Assembly (NCBI GenBank): GCA_030834765.1
Contig: JAUQXG010000453.1
Span: 1-7,854 of the forward strand
Direction of reading: 5' to 3'
DNA: 7,854 nt
Source of the DNA: Lutispora sp.
Lineage (GTDB): Bacteria > Bacillota > Clostridia > Lutisporales > Lutisporaceae
Positions 6,880-7,854 of the stretch are shown piece after piece. Position numbers and translations under genes: made by a program. The notes under the pieces are model-generated. The model worked only from the letters and a program-made list of their open reading frames with translations, did not search any database and was not told the DNA's origin. Every line of letters starts with the position of its first letter. The first letter of the stretch is position 1.

Positions 6880-6894
6880 ATTATAATTATACAA
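6866..6894 (-). promoter_or_regulatory. Sigma-A type promoter of the argB operon
   Basis: On the minus strand TTGTAT (6894-6889) and a perfect TATAAT (6871-6866) are separated by 17 bp. The predicted start is near 6859, giving a leader of about 32 nt. The -35 element lies in ARG-box 2 and the -10 element in ARG-box 1, so repressor binding would block polymerase. Confidence 0.75.
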
Positions 6895-6895
6895 T
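6878..6895. promoter_or_regulatory. ARG-box-like operator 2
   Basis: This 18-bp site shares the core TATAATTATAC with operator 1 and also matches 12 of 16 specified ARG-box positions. Its centre is 20 bp from that of operator 1, with 2 bp between the 18-bp cores. That is the usual arrangement of paired ARG boxes bound by one ArgR hexamer. Confidence 0.55.
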
Positions 6896-6902
6896 ATTTT
6901 TA

Positions 6903-6931
6903 TTGCTTTTTTTCTTATTTGGTTGCATAAT
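6903..6931 (+). promoter_or_regulatory. Sigma-A type promoter of argC
   Basis: TTGCTT (6903-6908) and CATAAT (6926-6931) are 17 bp apart, with the predicted start near 6938 and a leader of about 31 nt. ARG-box 2 ends 8 bp before the -35 element. A bound repressor could therefore hinder this promoter, though less directly than the argB promoter. Confidence 0.6.
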
Positions 6932-6968
6932 ATTTTTAATAATAAATTAGAGATAGCGGAGTGAGACA

Positions 6969-7854
6969 ATGATAAAATCAGGTATAATTGGCGCAACAGG
7001 ATATGCAGGAGAGCAGTTGGTTTGGATATTGCATAATCATCCAAGTATAAGCATAGAATTTTGCAATTCCCACAGCTATTCAAATATTCATTTTAACAAA
7101 ATATATGGAAATTACACGGGATTCATAGAGGATAAATGTGTAAGCATGGATGAAGCTTTAAGTAGGCTAAATAAAATAGACATACTATTTATCGCATTAC
7201 CTCATGGAAATGCTTTTGAATTAACTGAAAAAGCCTTAATTCTGGGAGTAAAAGTAATAGATCTGGGTGCAGACTTCAGGTTGAATTCAGAAGAGGTATA
7301 TGAATCTTGGTATGGGCTGAAGCATGAGCAGCCATCACTTTTAAGGGATGCTGTTTATGGACTTACAGAACTGAACAGAAAGAAAATAAAAGGGTGCAGC
7401 CTAGTGGCCAATCCTGGCTGCTATCCTACTGCAACTATATTGGGCTTAGCACCACTTTTAAAAAATGACTTAGCAGACATTAATTCCATAATTATTGATG
7501 CTAAGTCGGGGGTCTCTGGAGCAGGTAGATCTGCCAATATAGCATCACTTTTTACTGAATGTAATGAATCTATAAAAGCTTATGGAGTAGCAGAACATCG
7601 GCATACTCCAGAAATCGAGCAGGAATTAAGTAAATTAGCAGGAGAAAATTTAGTTGTGTCCTTCACTCCTCACCTGGTACCAATGAATAGAGGTATCTTA
7701 TCAACTTGTTATGCATCTTTAAAAAAGAATCTGACCACAGAAGAGCTTATAAATATATATAAGAGCTTTTATAAGGATGAATACTTTGTAAAAGTTATAA
7801 ATAGTCTGCCTGAGACAAGATGGGTAAAAGGTTCTAATCTTTGTCACATAGGAA
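6969..7854 (+). CDS. argC: N-acetyl-gamma-glutamyl-phosphate reductase, 3' end missing
   Basis: This NADPH-dependent reductase turns N-acetylglutamyl phosphate, the ArgB product, into N-acetylglutamate semialdehyde, the ArgD substrate. The window holds 295 codons of a protein usually about 345 long, so roughly the last 50 residues lie past the right edge. Seen are the dinucleotide-binding GATGYAG (8-14), ALPHGNA (76-82), DLGADFRL (98-105), the active site NPGCYPTA with C151 (148-155), SGVSGAGRS (180-188), the conserved histidine block EHRHTPEI (209-216), and [11 protein letters not shown] (232-242). The ATG at 6969 follows GCGGAG by 7 nt. It starts the plus-strand half of a divergent arg locus; what follows it (for example argJ) is not visible and would decide how acetylornithine is deacylated. 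Confidence 0.96.
   Translation, partial: MIKSGIIGATGYAGEQLVWILHNHPSISIEFCNSHSYSNIHFNKIYGNYTGFIEDKCVSMDEALSRLNKIDILFIALPHGNAFELTEKALILGVKVIDLGADFRLNSEEVYESWYGLKHEQPSLLRDAVYGLTELNRKKIKGCSLVANPGCYPTATILGLAPLLKNDLADINSIIIDAKSGVSGAGRSANIASLFTECNESIKAYGVAEHRHTPEIEQELSKLAGENLVVSFTPHLVPMNRGILSTCYASLKKNLTTEELINIYKSFYKDEYFVKVINSLPETRWVKGSNLCHIG

Noticed and set aside
6841..7083. Minus-strand open frame of 80 codons between argB and argC
   Set aside because: It lies antisense to the start of argC and across the arg promoter region, with no ribosome site and a low-complexity I/L/N-rich translation.

Overview
This window looks like a low-GC anaerobic Firmicute of the class Clostridia. The DNA is AT-rich, AGGAGG-type ribosome sites are strong, and an indolepyruvate:ferredoxin oxidoreductase gene sits beside a sigma-54 activator, a pairing that fits an amino-acid-fermenting anaerobe. 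The genus cannot be read from the sequence. No mobile elements, CRISPR arrays, tRNA or rRNA genes were seen.

Left part (1-3678, all minus strand). The first 474 codons of iorA, the thiamine-diphosphate subunit of indolepyruvate:ferredoxin oxidoreductase, run off the left edge. Upstream of it is a full-length sigma-54 enhancer-binding regulator with a PrpR-N sensor domain, a PAS domain, an AAA+ domain and a Fis-type helix-turn-helix. The 287-bp gap between them holds, in the direction of transcription, palindromes that could bind the regulator, a hairpin terminator for the regulator gene, and a near-consensus -24/-12 promoter for iorA that abuts the terminator's T-run. This forms a self-contained regulator-plus-target module for 2-oxoacid oxidation.

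Right part (3679-7854). This is an arginine (ornithine) biosynthesis locus. On the minus strand argB, argD and an M20D-type amidohydrolase form a tightly packed operon: argB and argD overlap by 19 nt, and 12 nt separate argD from the amidohydrolase. On the plus strand argC diverges from argB and runs off the right edge. The argB-argC gap holds two ARG-box-like sites centred 20 bp apart. They overlap the predicted argB promoter exactly and lie just upstream of the predicted argC promoter, which fits shared repression by ArgR.

Together ArgB, ArgC and ArgD convert N-acetylglutamate to N-acetylornithine. The M20D enzyme, placed last in that operon, could remove the acetyl group, a step usually done by an M20A-type ArgE or by ArgJ. 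That role is an inference and is the most interesting open question here. No clearly new system was found; most of the content is recognisable, and the noteworthy points concern regulation and the amidohydrolase.
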